A DNA stretch of 34,797 nt from Basidiobolus heterosporus B8920. Its lineage: Eukaryota; Basidiobolomycota; Basidiobolomycetes; Basidiobolales; Basidiobolaceae. Both the position numbers and the translations under genes were made by a program. Within the stretch, counting starts at the first letter, position 1; every line of letters begins with the position of its first letter. Shown piece by piece: positions 1 to 9,729 of this stretch. The notes beneath the pieces are model-generated. The model had not been told where the DNA came from. It worked only from the letters and a program-made list of their open reading frames with translations, and made no database searches. The stretch covers positions 1 through 34,797 of the forward strand of contig JNET01034382.1 in assembly GCA_000697455.1 (NCBI GenBank), read 5' to 3'.

Positions 1-9
1 AAAACCACA

Positions 10-1080
10 AATTCTTCTAATTCTCCAAATCACTTCTATAACTCCCAGAATCTCACAACACAAACCAGTTCCCATAGGCTGCTGAGTTACTGTTAATCAT
101 TGCTCTCTGCAGTCTCAAGAGACTGCAACTTTTCTGGGCCTACCCTTGTGCCAACATGGAGTAAACCCCAAGCTCCATCTGAGCCAACAGCTTGAATTGG
201 CTCATCAAGCTCTTTGCAAACTTCTAACTGTTATTACTCCAATCACTCCAATCCAGAAGATACCTCTACTTCTTAAACAATATGAGCTTCCAGTACTTGA
301 GTTTGGGATGCATATTCTTCCTCTAACAATAAGAGACTATCACAAACTTGATAGGTTTCTCAAATACTATATTAGGGCACTGATCCCTGACCTACCCGCT
401 TCCCCTTACATTCATGCACTCAATGGTGCTTTTGGCTTCTACCCCTATCAGATCCGTATTGTTTTACTCTGAGCTGCCTTTTTTGTGAAGCTTCAGAAAT
501 CCCATAATTGTTTGGTCAAAGACTGGCTACAAAATCCTTGCTCTCTTAAATCTTCCTGTTGGCATATTCTGGCTGGCTCATCCCCAGTAACAGAGTTGGC
601 TACTAAAATGCTCAAAGCTAAAAAGCCTTCTCTTGTTGCTGAAGATCACCTGTTAGACATGTGGCATAGCTATCTTAGAGTCCACACCCCTTTCTCAAAT
701 CATCTAATACCTGGGTTCTGCTCTATAATGAATAGTGTTGAAAAGACTCACCTCCAGTTTATTATTCCTCCTAAACCCTTGAATTTCATTTTCTCACATG
801 AAGAACTCTATCTAATTGCAAGTCATCATCAACAAGAAACAAGATATAGGTTGGATTATTTACATAAGAGGTTTCCATCCTCTTAACTGGCTTCTTTAGT
901 TGTAGTTAGCTAGCCTAATTACTTTGTACAAATAAAGATTTCACCTCCTTGGTGACTTTCTCTCCCCCTTGACAACAGTACAAAAGCCAGCTTGACATTC
1001 AATAAATCTACCAGTGAAAATGTGGATTCTTCTAATTCAGCATTTTACATCCAAGAACTCCCAGAATATTCACAGCAAGC
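10..1080. repeat. Imperfect ~55-bp direct repeats flanking the LINE remnant
   Basis: Positions 10-64 and about 1026-1080 share two near-identical blocks: attcttctaattc at the start, and aactcccagaat followed by a similar A/C-rich tail. The blocks are separated by 17 and 18 variable bases. The two copies lie on either side of the decayed reverse-transcriptase frame, about 1 kb apart in the same orientation. They may be an old target-site duplication, parts of two copies of one element, or an internal tandem repeat. They are too long for a typical LINE target duplication, so repeat-derived sequence is more likely. Confidence 0.45.
86..886 (+). pseudogene. Decayed C-terminal part of a LINE (non-LTR) reverse transcriptase
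   Basis: One reading frame runs from after a stop at 83-85 to 886 and is broken by an in-frame TGA at 470-472. It begins with a motif like FLGLPLCQHGVNPK, which resembles the 'FLG-P...G' end of the RT palm/thumb region of jockey/RTE-type LINEs. A helical stretch rich in Leu, Tyr and His follows, as in LINE thumb and C-terminal regions. The second half (about 133 residues) ends near HKRFPSS. No palm YxDD motif, endonuclease or initiator ATG is in the window, so the element is 5' truncated by the window edge or by decay, and it is dead because of the stop. AATAAA follows at 931 and 1002. The match is to the family's general pattern only; the clade is not determined. Confidence 0.6.
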
Positions 1081-1811
1081 ACAATGCATATTTGTATTCA
1101 ATGGTGCAAAAGGATAAATACTGTCTGCTACATGTACGCTGAGCAAGATTTATCAACAATCATCATTCAATAACGTGTGCTTTGATGGTAACAGCTTATC
1201 TCAGATATTGTATACATTGATTGACCAGTTCTTTGACACTAAAAATTAAATGTCTATTCTTATCAAAATAACTATTGTAGTTTCCTTTTCAATTTGAAAC
1301 TCGGGATTCAAGCTGACTCCATCATTACTCGGTTCAGTTCTGTTGACGCAGAAGTATATTACCACCCTCTTATGATAGATTCATTTACCAACTGGGTGCC
1401 TGAATGTTCATTGAGGATTTCTGGGGCTGTCCTCATTGGCCATTGCTTGTTTTTACCCAACATCCCGATCACAATAGGGCTTTTAGGTTACGGCGTCCCG
1501 GCAGACTTCGGACTATTCAGAGATGCACAAAAATTTAGGATCATACGGAGAAGCATGCAAATCTGATGATGCTCAGGTGACGTTGGTCTACAAACATAGG
1601 CCCATCCATATTTACCACTACCTCAGAGCTGGCTATTTTGTTAACAGCATTCCAGGAATTCACTGCATTACGAAACGCTTGGTGGTCGAGCATACTATCA
1701 CGGAAAGGTAATTTAAGACTGGTTACGCCCTGATTAAACAAGCTCCAACCATAATATATGGTTGCAAGTGCTTATATAGAAGCGCGCCACCTCAAGTTCC
1801 ATACATCAAAC
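889..1811. other. Stretch without a recognised gene; secreted-protein promoter at its right end
   Basis: This A+T-rich stretch holds the 3' side of the LINE remnant, the second flanking repeat copy, and two short overlapping plus-strand frames. One spans 1294-1566 and has no ATG start. The other spans 1523-1711. Neither gives a protein family I recognise, and they could be decayed coding DNA. The right end contains the TATA-like element of the secreted-protein gene. Confidence 0.5.
1773..1779 (+). promoter_or_regulatory. TATA-box-like element
   Basis: TATATAG lies 39 nt upstream of the ATG at 1812. It supports that ATG as the start rather than the in-frame ATG at 1758, which lies upstream of the TATA element. 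No expression data are available. Confidence 0.45.
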
Positions 1812-2351
1812 ATGCGCTTTACTACTTTGGCTGTTATCTTAGGCTTGGCTACTCTGGAGGTGGTGAATGCAGTTCCCGCTGGCTACACCTCGCCACACGT
1901 CCGCCCATTCCGAAAGGTCTACCTTCGTCCAGTGCCATGCGGGCATCAGGCGACTCCATGTTACCCCAACGCTCGAGCCTTTGTACTTCCAACGGCTCCG
2001 GTGGCTAGAGTGCCACTGTTGAGGCAGGTGCTTACCACCGTCACCAGAAAGAAGGATAGTTTAAGCGCTGCTAACGCGGAGAGTGAAAAAGGGTTGAACG
2101 TAAAGTATCAGGCGGGCCCCAGTCTCGAGTTGGAGGGTTCTGCTGATGCGTCGGAGTACGACAAACAAAGGGAAGCTGATCGATCGGATGATGAAACCTC
2201 GTATCCTTACGTTTACATGCAGCCTGATCAAGAAGTTCAATACTCGGAACCGGTGGAAGAGATCCAGTGTGTTGATGACTGCGAGGAGCAAGCCGAACAG
2301 CCCGCAGAGTCGGAGGAAGAAACTCAATGCGCAGAAAACTGTGAACAATGA
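1812..2351 (+). CDS. Small secreted protein with paired cysteines, unknown function
   Basis: A single exon gives about 179 residues. From the ATG at 1812 the protein opens with Met-Arg-Phe, a hydrophobic stretch (TTLAVILGLATLEVV) and NA before VPAG, which reads as a cleavable signal peptide. An in-frame ATG at 1758 would add 18 residues and hide the signal. The mature part has a Pro-rich basic region with CGHQATPC, a TRKK site that could be cut by a Kex2-type protease, and an acidic tail. The tail contains two related Cys pairs, QCVDDCEE and QCAENCEQ, separated by Glu/Gln/Ser-rich sequence. The stop is at 2349-2351 and AATAAA follows at about 2362. I recognise no domain. It could be a cell-surface or secreted effector-like protein, but the family is unknown. 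Confidence 0.62.
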   Translation: MRFTTLAVILGLATLEVVNAVPAGYTSPHVRPFRKVYLRPVPCGHQATPCYPNARAFVLPTAPVARVPLLRQVLTTVTRKKDSLSAANAESEKGLNVKYQAGPSLELEGSADASEYDKQREADRSDDETSYPYVYMQPDQEVQYSEPVEEIQCVDDCEEQAEQPAESEEETQCAENCEQ

Positions 2352-3023
2352 TTTGGGTACAATAAATCCCTATATAGGATTGAACCATTCTCTAAACGGT
2401 GGGGGTCTTTTAGTAGTAGATAGAGCAGGTTTATCCAGTTATCCCTCGTTACACGGGGCAACATTGACAGTCATGGGGATAAATAGTATTGTGTGGTTTG
2501 GGAGTATGTAGTCGGTGATATGTAGATTCACCGCTGATCTGGCCCAACGGAGTGAACATTGCTGTATGGCCAGTATTTTCTGCCGCTTGGGTCTGAAAAA
2601 TGTAGTAGAGCTGCTCGTCACTACGTCAAGACAAGACATCTAAATGTTGGCAGCCATGAAAGCACTGAGGCGGAAGATACATCGTCATCAGTGTAGTCAT
2701 TTGTACTCCAGTTTATAACCAAGTACAACTAGTCTTACTTACAAAAATATATGATCAAAAGAAAGTGCAAAGACACCTTACTAACAATTGTCACATCCAG
2801 TATCATTATTCTCACTTCCAGCTGGCTATGAGCCTTATTGCTCTCTTCAAAGAAAGTCCACTATCAGCTTTGCAGATACAATTGTCTGTATTATGAAGTT
2901 TGCAAAGGTATTCTATTTCTTGTAGAAATATAAGATGCATATGATACATGAAGAAAGAGAACTTTGGGACATTACCGCAAGGGAAGGTGTCATTAGGGTT
3001 GAGCTACTTGGTTCATTTTCAGC
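2352..3023. other. Intergenic, no gene seen
   Basis: This is the 3' side of two converging genes (secreted protein on plus, methyltransferase on minus). Short open frames on both strands have no recognisable product. A single TTAGGGTT-like octamer occurs near 2994. I see nothing else here. Confidence 0.6.
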
Positions 3024-3806
3024 TTAAATTGGCTTTTGCGCTTCAATAATAAATCTTGTAGTGTGGGCGATGAAAGGGCCATCGGTTTGAATCTGGTTAT
3101 GAAGAGCTCGGAGTTTGTCAAGATATTTTTCCACGGTAAAACCAGGGACCATCCAGATTACTTTCCGAAGGAAGTAAATGACCGCACCGATATCGTAGAA
3201 CTCGGTACGCAAGGTCTCCATTCTTAGATCAATTATCTTTAAACCAGCTGCTTCAGCTTTCCTTCTAGCATCATCTGGATGACGTTTTTTACGAGCTTCT
3301 GGCTGAGGACCAAGGAAATACTCCACAAGCTCGAAAACACTGGCTGGTCCGACCTGCTGAGAGTAATAGACTCCTCCAGGACGTAGTACTCTGGCAATCT
3401 CTTCCCAATGGGCAACTATAGGATGCCGGCTGACAACGAGATCAAATGCATTATCAGCAAAAGGAAGAGGAGGATCATCCTTATCAGCGACGACCACTAC
3501 CCCACGTGGATGAAGCAGATCGGAGGCCTTCTGGATGTTAGGAGGCCATGATTCTGTGGCAACTGTCAGGAGAGAGAGCTTACCCACACCAGCGAGAACC
3601 TCACCACCGCCAGTTTGAATATCTAATGCGGCTGTTGCTTTGGCCATGCGCTCAGCCATGGACCGTGCGTAACCCCAAGAAGGACGTTGTTCAGTTGCAC
3701 GTCCATCAAGCCAAGAAAAATCCCAGCCATCTACTGAGACAGAATTTGCCTCATCAACGAGCTCCTCAAACGACATCTGCGTGGGAGTTTTTGAAGATTT
3801 AGGCAT
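3024..3806 (-). CDS. Class I SAM-dependent methyltransferase, bacterial-like
   Basis: An intronless frame of 260 residues. It has the Rossmann motif I region ALDIQTGGGEVLA (about residues 60-72), an acidic turn after a beta strand (VVVVADKDD), and a motif II/III region PFADNAFDLVVSRHP. The post-III segment is EEIARVLRPGGVYYSQQVG, which is typical of class I methyltransferases of the UbiE/type 11 kind. The substrate is unknown. The N-terminal WDFSWLDGRATEQRPSWGYA block and the VGPASVFELVEYFLGP block are, as I recall, characteristic of a family common in actinobacteria and found patchily in fungi. The ATG at 3804-3806 is preceded by an A+T-rich TATA-like run (3826-3836). Absence of introns contrasts with most other large genes here and is compatible with horizontal acquisition, though not proof. 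Confidence 0.85.
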   Translation of the reverse strand: MPKSSKTPTQMSFEELVDEANSVSVDGWDFSWLDGRATEQRPSWGYARSMAERMAKATAALDIQTGGGEVLAGVGKLSLLTVATESWPPNIQKASDLLHPRGVVVVADKDDPPLPFADNAFDLVVSRHPIVAHWEEIARVLRPGGVYYSQQVGPASVFELVEYFLGPQPEARKKRHPDDARRKAEAAGLKIIDLRMETLRTEFYDIGAVIYFLRKVIWMVPGFTVEKYLDKLRALHNQIQTDGPFIAHTTRFIIEAQKPI

Positions 3807-4749
3807 TTTTTAGTACACGAAATGCGATATATAATACACAAAGTAATTTAAAATGGACGTACTTCTATATTTATAGTGACGAAAATCTTTTGTCCGCAGC
3901 TAATTTGAGTTACTTGGGTACTAGGGAATGAGGCGTACTTTGAGGCGTTGCACCGAAATTAGGTAACGAAATAAGCTATGGTGCCATCTGGATTCGTGAG
4001 CAAACGCATAGACAATACGAATATTCACCAATAGAAGCAATTAGTACGATTTTAATTGGTAGGTGGATATATACATGAAATATGCGGAGTATTATAGAGA
4101 AGCGAAAGGATTTGGAGAATCCCATAATCTTGTAGATGGGAAGCAAGTGGTCAAATTTCTGCCCACTTCGGTCAAGGTTCAGTAATTCTCAGTAGGAAAC
4201 TTTTACCTGTTATTTTATAATAACAATTAGTTTTCATAATGATGTAAACGGGTGACATTACTCACTTATGATTAAACCACCCAGGTGCGCCCGGATTGCA
4301 ACCCGGGTTAAGCATCGTTTGCTGATCTGAGAACTCTAATTGCAATTCCAAATATACGAAATTATTAGATAGTCGAGTGTCAATTTGACTGTGTTTGTTG
4401 GGTGTTCCTCCTGCGGTACAATTGTTGTCTTGGTTGGGGACTATGTACTGCGGAATGAATCAAGCGACCTTATTGCAAGGCCTTCACCGCATAACCATAT
4501 ATAGATGAAATTAATTATGGAGTTTTCGAATGTGAAAGAACGTATCATGACGATGGGTTATTTGCTGCGATGCTGTGATCAAATCAAAATTTTCTCTTCA
4601 CACTCAACCGTTGTTGAAGAGTACAATTTCTATTCAAGCTCGGTAGTCAACTTATTTAACCAACCTTGTCTTTTGCAGCTACTTCTCTAGTTGCTGTATT
4701 CTTCTTTCTTAAGTCCTTTTCTAAGTTCTTTTCTATTAATTTATATACC
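3807..4749. other. Divergent promoter region between methyltransferase and TIM44
   Basis: Nearly 950 bp between divergent genes. It contains a short G+C-rich island at about 4284-4309 with a perfect palindrome (aacccgggtt, 4300-4309) and a 5-bp hairpin around it. A short upstream ATG frame at 4505-4690 could be a uORF or leader. Candidate 3' splice AGs occur at about 4679 and 4690. There is TATATA-like sequence near 4497 and 4742. No gene is supported. Confidence 0.5.
3826..3836 (-). promoter_or_regulatory. TATA-like element of the methyltransferase gene
   Basis: On the minus strand TATTATATATC lies about 20-30 nt upstream of the methyltransferase ATG. This is a sequence-only call. Confidence 0.35.
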
Positions 4750-6119
4750 ATGTATTCTGCCCGTGCTTTACAGTCTGTCAGAAGACAAGTATTGGTCAAC
4801 CACAAGACCTTTGCTTACAGATCCTTTACTTCGACCACTCCCGCTAGTGAGGGTGTCTTCTCCAAGTTCATGGATACTATCAAAGCTCAAATTGCTCGCA
4901 ACAAAGAACTTAAGGAAGGCGTTAAGAAACTCCAAGAAGAAACCACCAAACTTTCCGACTCTGACGCGTTGAAGCGAGCCAAAGAGCTCTTCGAAAAGGC
5001 CAAGAACTCAGATACGAGTGCCCCAACCGAAAATATTAAAAAGACTCTAGAAGACTTGAAGAAGTCCGCTGAACAAGTGACCAAGACCGTTCACGAAACA
5101 GTGAAAGATGCTTCAGACTCTGAATTTGCCAAGGCTACCAAAGAAACAGTGGAGAAAACCTCTACCGCTTTTAAATCGGCCACTGAGCCTATCAGAAATA
5201 CCGCTGCCTATCAAACCATCAAAAAGTCTGTTTCAAGCTTTGTTGAAGAAGGAAGTTCTCGTTATGGTGGAATCAAGCCCAAGGAAGTCCGAAGAAAAGT
5301 TCGCGCTCAAAAACCTGAGGAAACTATGCATAACCACAAGTCAAGACATGTTGAGGAGGATCCTACCGCAGGCGCCAACCTGGTTATGCACAAGGATTCT
5401 GCTTGGAAGGAAAGTTGGAATAAATTCAAGGAGAGCAATCCGGTTTTCCAAGGAGTCTTCCGTATGAAGAGATCCTACGAAGATAGTGATAACTTCTTTG
5501 TAGCGTACACTCGCTTGGTTACCGATCGTATCACCGATGCCTTTGGTTCACTTTTCGAGGAATCTGAAACCGCACAGGCAATCAAGTCGTTCCAAAACAA
5601 TATCGACAGATCGTTCAAGGTCGAGAATTTCGTCAAAGAGGCCAGAGAATACATCATCCCTGAAGTTATGGATGCCTACCTCAAGGGTGACAATGATGCT
5701 CTGAAAGAATGGTGCTCAGAGGCTACATACAACGTTCTTACAGCAGGTATCCAAGCCCAGATGCAGCAAGGACTCGTTAGTGACTGTAAGCTTCTTGATC
5801 TCCGTAACGTCGAGTTTGTTACAGGCAAACTGCTCGACAACGACGTTCCAGTATTTGTTCTATCCTTCAACACCCAAGAGGTCATTGTCTTCCGCAACGG
5901 TATCACTCGTGAGATAGTCTTTGGTCAAGAGGTATGCTTATCTTAGCCCAGAAGATATTTGAACATTCCACCTAACCACCCACTTATTTTTAGGATAACA
6001 TCGAGCAAGTTACCTACGCTTGTGTTCTCACCAAGCAACTCGAAGATCTTCAGAATCCAATCACTGGCGGCTGGAGAGTCATTGATATGGCCAAACACGA
6101 CGCAAGACCTACCTGGTAA
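4750..6119 (+). CDS. TIM44: Mitochondrial import motor subunit Tim44
   Basis: Exons 4750-5931 and 5994-6119, separated by a 62-nt GT-AG intron, give 435 residues, close to yeast Tim44. The start is the ATG after a purine-poor acc context. It opens a Ser/Arg/Ala-rich, acid-free presequence (MYSARALQSVRRQVL) suited to matrix targeting. A charged Lys/Glu-rich helical region follows (about 35-190). The C-terminal Tim44 domain (about 260-435) includes NPVFQGVFRMKRSYEDSDN, a membrane-contact and folding-core region with KEAREYIIPEVMDAYLKGD, and the ending GGWRVIDMAKHDARPTW. Family knowledge: Tim44 anchors mtHsp70 and its J-proteins to the TIM23 channel on the matrix side. It is transcribed convergently with the ubiquitin-eL40 gene, with the stops 286 bp apart. 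Confidence 0.94.
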
Positions 6120-6405
6120 TTCATTTACTCCTGCGCCCGCTGACCTGTGTCTCGCCATCCACCGCACCCAAATCTCCACATTCCCACCATTCCACTTAGA
6201 AGCATCATTTAAATAAATTCACGCATCAAGTAATACATCCTACATGTGAGCATTTAGGCAAGAATTCGGGTGCATGTTACAACTATACCGGTGGTATGGT
6301 TACGGATGGCTAGTAGTTATGGTGAACAAACAACAGTTTATTAAGACAAACACCGAGTTGATCGTAGTATTGTGATAAGTGCTTGTACAGATATATGGAT
6401 ACACT

Positions 6406-6918
<513 letters not shown>

Positions 6919-7288
6919 CTGTGTCAGAGCGCCGAAAGAAAGGTGGTTGTCTCCGAGGTGATCATGAATTTAAACCAATCTCCAATGATTTCTATTGGTC
7001 TACTGAACCTGATTCGATGAATGCTTGGGATGTAGGGCTTGATCTGTACAAATCATCATCACACTTACCACACACACACTTACCTAGCCATGGTGATCCG
7101 ATATCTCTCGAGAAAAACTGCTTCATTTTGGGGGGAATGAGAGTTGATGCTAACCCTACGAGCACTTGCCCAAATAAATCCCTCCCTGATCCTTTACATG
7201 GCCTAAGATAAACCGGACCTGAATTGAGTTATTTGTTTAATTCAAACCACACTTGTAATACTGATACTATCATAGTACCGAGACGATA
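6919..7288. promoter_or_regulatory. Shared promoter of ubiquitin-eL40 and the CaMKK-like kinase
   Basis: About 370 bp between divergent genes. It contains one ctaaccctac element (about 7150-7159) resembling the TTAGGG/telo-box motif found in promoters of ribosomal-protein genes in several fungal lineages, and CAC-rich runs. An uninterrupted plus-strand frame here lacks an ATG near its start and looks fortuitous. Confidence 0.4.
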
Positions 7289-9061
7289 ATGGGCAAAGTG
7301 AAGGAATCTTTGAGTGCATTGATGACCGAGTCTGAAGATGGCGTACGTCAGTTGAACCAATACACTCTGAAAGAAAAGCTAGGTCAAGGTGCCTATGGTT
7401 CTGTCTATTACGGCATTGATGGTGTAGATGGGAGCGAATATGTAAATACGACGTTCACTTTACTGTCTTTTTTGTACTGACCCAAGTAACTGATCCTTCT
7501 TTTCAATAGGCCATCAAAGAACTCAGTAAGGCTCAGTTACGCAAGAATAACCAATCCAATATGTTGCGTGAACGTAGCATGGGAAGGGGTATCGGACGAG
7601 GACGCGGTCGCGGCTTGTTTGCCATCAAAGCCGCACAAAAAATGGAAGAGGAAAATGGCAATCCCTTAGATCTGGTTCGTAGTGAGGTGGCTATTCTTAA
7701 GAAACTTACCCATCCAAATATTGTGAATTTGCGGGAAGTGCTAGACAACAAGAATGATGATGCCATATATATGGGTATTTTCTTTTCACATCAAACTGTG
7801 GCTAGTCTTAGATATGCTAATTATAGTTCTCATATAGTATTCGAAATGTGTAAGAAGGGTGCTATTATGGACGTGCAGCTCGGAAAGACAGTGGAGCCGT
7901 ATGACGAGGAAAAATGTAGACACTACTTCAGACAAATGGTTCTAGGTTTTGAATATTGTGAGCAACTTTTACCTAGATCGTGTTAGGAAATCCTACTTAT
8001 GTTTCCTGCTTACAGTACATGAGAACGGTATCGTTCATCGAGGTATGTTAAAAGAGAATCCCTGAATCGATAACCAGATACTAATCTAGTTTCAGATATC
8101 AAGCCCGACAACCTACTGATCGCTGCTGATGATACTCTCAAGATTGTTGATTTCGGTGTTTCCGAAATGTTTGTCAAGGGCGATGATCGTATGAAGAAGT
8201 CAGCTGGAAGCCCAGCATTTATGGCACCCGTAAGTCTAGTTGATTCATTATCACACACGTAACTATGGCTAACACACCCATTGAAATTCGGGAATTATTA
8301 GGAGCTCTGTTCTGGTAAGCATCTCTGGCCAAGCAATGTATAAGATCGTGTTGTAACATGTCTGTTAATCTATAGGAAATAATGGAGGCATTTCCGGAAG
8401 AGCTACTGATATATGGTCAATGGGGGTTACGTTGTATTGTCTTGCCTTTGGAACCTTACCATTCCTGGCCAACTCCATTATTGAAATCTACGACAGTGTC
8501 AAAAATCAAGAGTAAGTCTCTTCATTTTGTCCTCAAGTCCAGGATCCATCATACTAACCATTTGCAATGAAGACTTAGGATTCCTGATACGGCCAGCTCT
8601 GAGCTTAAGGATTTGCTGGAGAAAATCCTGGACAAGAATCCCGAGACTCGGATTCATATGGATGCTATCCGTGTAAGTACCCCTCTTTGAATCACCGTTG
8701 TACGCGTCCTCTAATCCTACTGCTATTTGCACCGTCTGTTAGGTTCATCCATGGTTGACCAAAGACGGCAAAGAGCCACTTCCTTCGACTGAAGAGAATT
8801 GTGCCGCAGTGGTCACCTCTATCACGGATGAAGAAATCAACTCAGCTATCCGTGGTATCGCAAATATCATGACGGTGGTAAGTACAAGCATCCTCAACCA
8901 TCCTCAACCATCCCATAAACATCAATCCATGACCAATCATCAATTAGGCTAAAGCGGTGGCTCGTTTCAAGAGACGTTCTATGCAACATCACATGCAAAA
9001 TCTCAATCTGAACGACAAGAAATCTCCAGTAAACGAAGAGAGTAAAGAAGCATCCGTTTAA
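7289..9061 (+). CDS. CaMKK-like Ser/Thr kinase (Ssp1/Sak1/Tos3 type)
   Basis: Ten exons: 7289-7441, 7510-7774, 7838-7957, 8016-8042, 8096-8229, 8302-8314, 8376-8511, 8579-8672, 8743-8877 and 8948-9061. They give 396 residues. Landmarks are the glycine loop GQGAYGSV (32-39), AIK with Lys54, HRDIKPDN (187-194), DFG (207-209) and APE (232-234). Between Lys54 and helix C there is an Arg/Gly-rich insert (about 74-86, [11 protein letters not shown]), matching the Arg-Pro-rich insert that marks calmodulin-kinase kinases. After the kinase domain, [19 protein letters not shown] and the basic FKRRSM segment match the autoinhibitory and calmodulin-binding region. Family role: activates AMPK/Snf1-type and other kinases by activation-loop phosphorylation in response to energy or calcium. 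Exon 6 is only 13 nt. All introns are GT-AG, 53-72 nt. Confidence 0.92.
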
Positions 9062-9729
9062 CTTCTTTCGTCTCTCGCCACATGGAATATTTCTTTTTTT
9101 AGAAAGTTCACATGCATCAATCTCTCTTCCCACTCTTCCCACTCTGTCGCACTTCTGTTATTCTTCCAGTTTCTTTAGTTCGACTATACTTGAGATTGTC
9201 CATTCAGTCACTACAATGCCCTACAAAAACTCATGATATCATATCTACGGTCAAGTAAAAAAATTGAATCCGAACTGATATGGCCTATAAATAGAATAGA
9301 TATGATAGATTTAAATTAGATTTGAATCAATAGAATACTTGGGGTTAATTAGTAAAAGTTTAAAAGAGAATTGATGGTGAATGTATAAACAAATATAGCT
9401 TAGGGTTGGTTCTACTGAAAATATATTCATGTTGAATTAACGCATGCACAAACATTTTTGCATTACTAAACAGATTGTTAGCTAATCAAGATTTTTGGAC
9501 CACTTTAACCACGCGTTTAAGAATTTACAATAAGATCATCATATAGATGGTAATAACAATGAGCAATGTAGATAAACCTGGCATTCCGTTCCGCCAACAC
9601 AGAAGCGAGCGCGAGTCGATCCAGTTCCTGAGGAGAATCTATGAAAGGAAACAAATGCTACTCCCGATTAGATACCAAGCTATGTTTGTCCTCTTAATGA
9701 GAAAAGGTCCAATGTTGCCTGGGTAGACT
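9062..9729. other. Intergenic, convergent 3' regions
   Basis: A+T-rich 3' flanks of the kinase and phosphodiesterase genes. One cttagggttgg element occurs at about 9403. No gene or structured RNA recognised. Confidence 0.6.

Noticed and set aside
2146..2511. Plus-strand frame overlapping the end of the secreted-protein gene
   Set aside because: It is a shadow in another frame, with no signal peptide, no domain and no independent promoter sign.
4262..4345. tRNA-like hairpin with a TGC-containing loop
   Set aside because: The stem closes an 8-nt loop instead of 7, and there is no D arm, T arm (GGTTCRANNCC) or acceptor pairing on either strand.
4666..4749. Upstream extension of TIM44
   Set aside because: The extension begins at a TTG and adds a Phe/Leu/Ser-rich stretch; the ATG at 4750 gives a proper mitochondrial presequence.
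6921..7211. Plus-strand 96-codon frame between ubiquitin-eL40 and the kinase
   Set aside because: It starts at GTG, has no domain, overlaps the leader exon and promoter of the divergent gene, and its composition is simple CAC-rich sequence.
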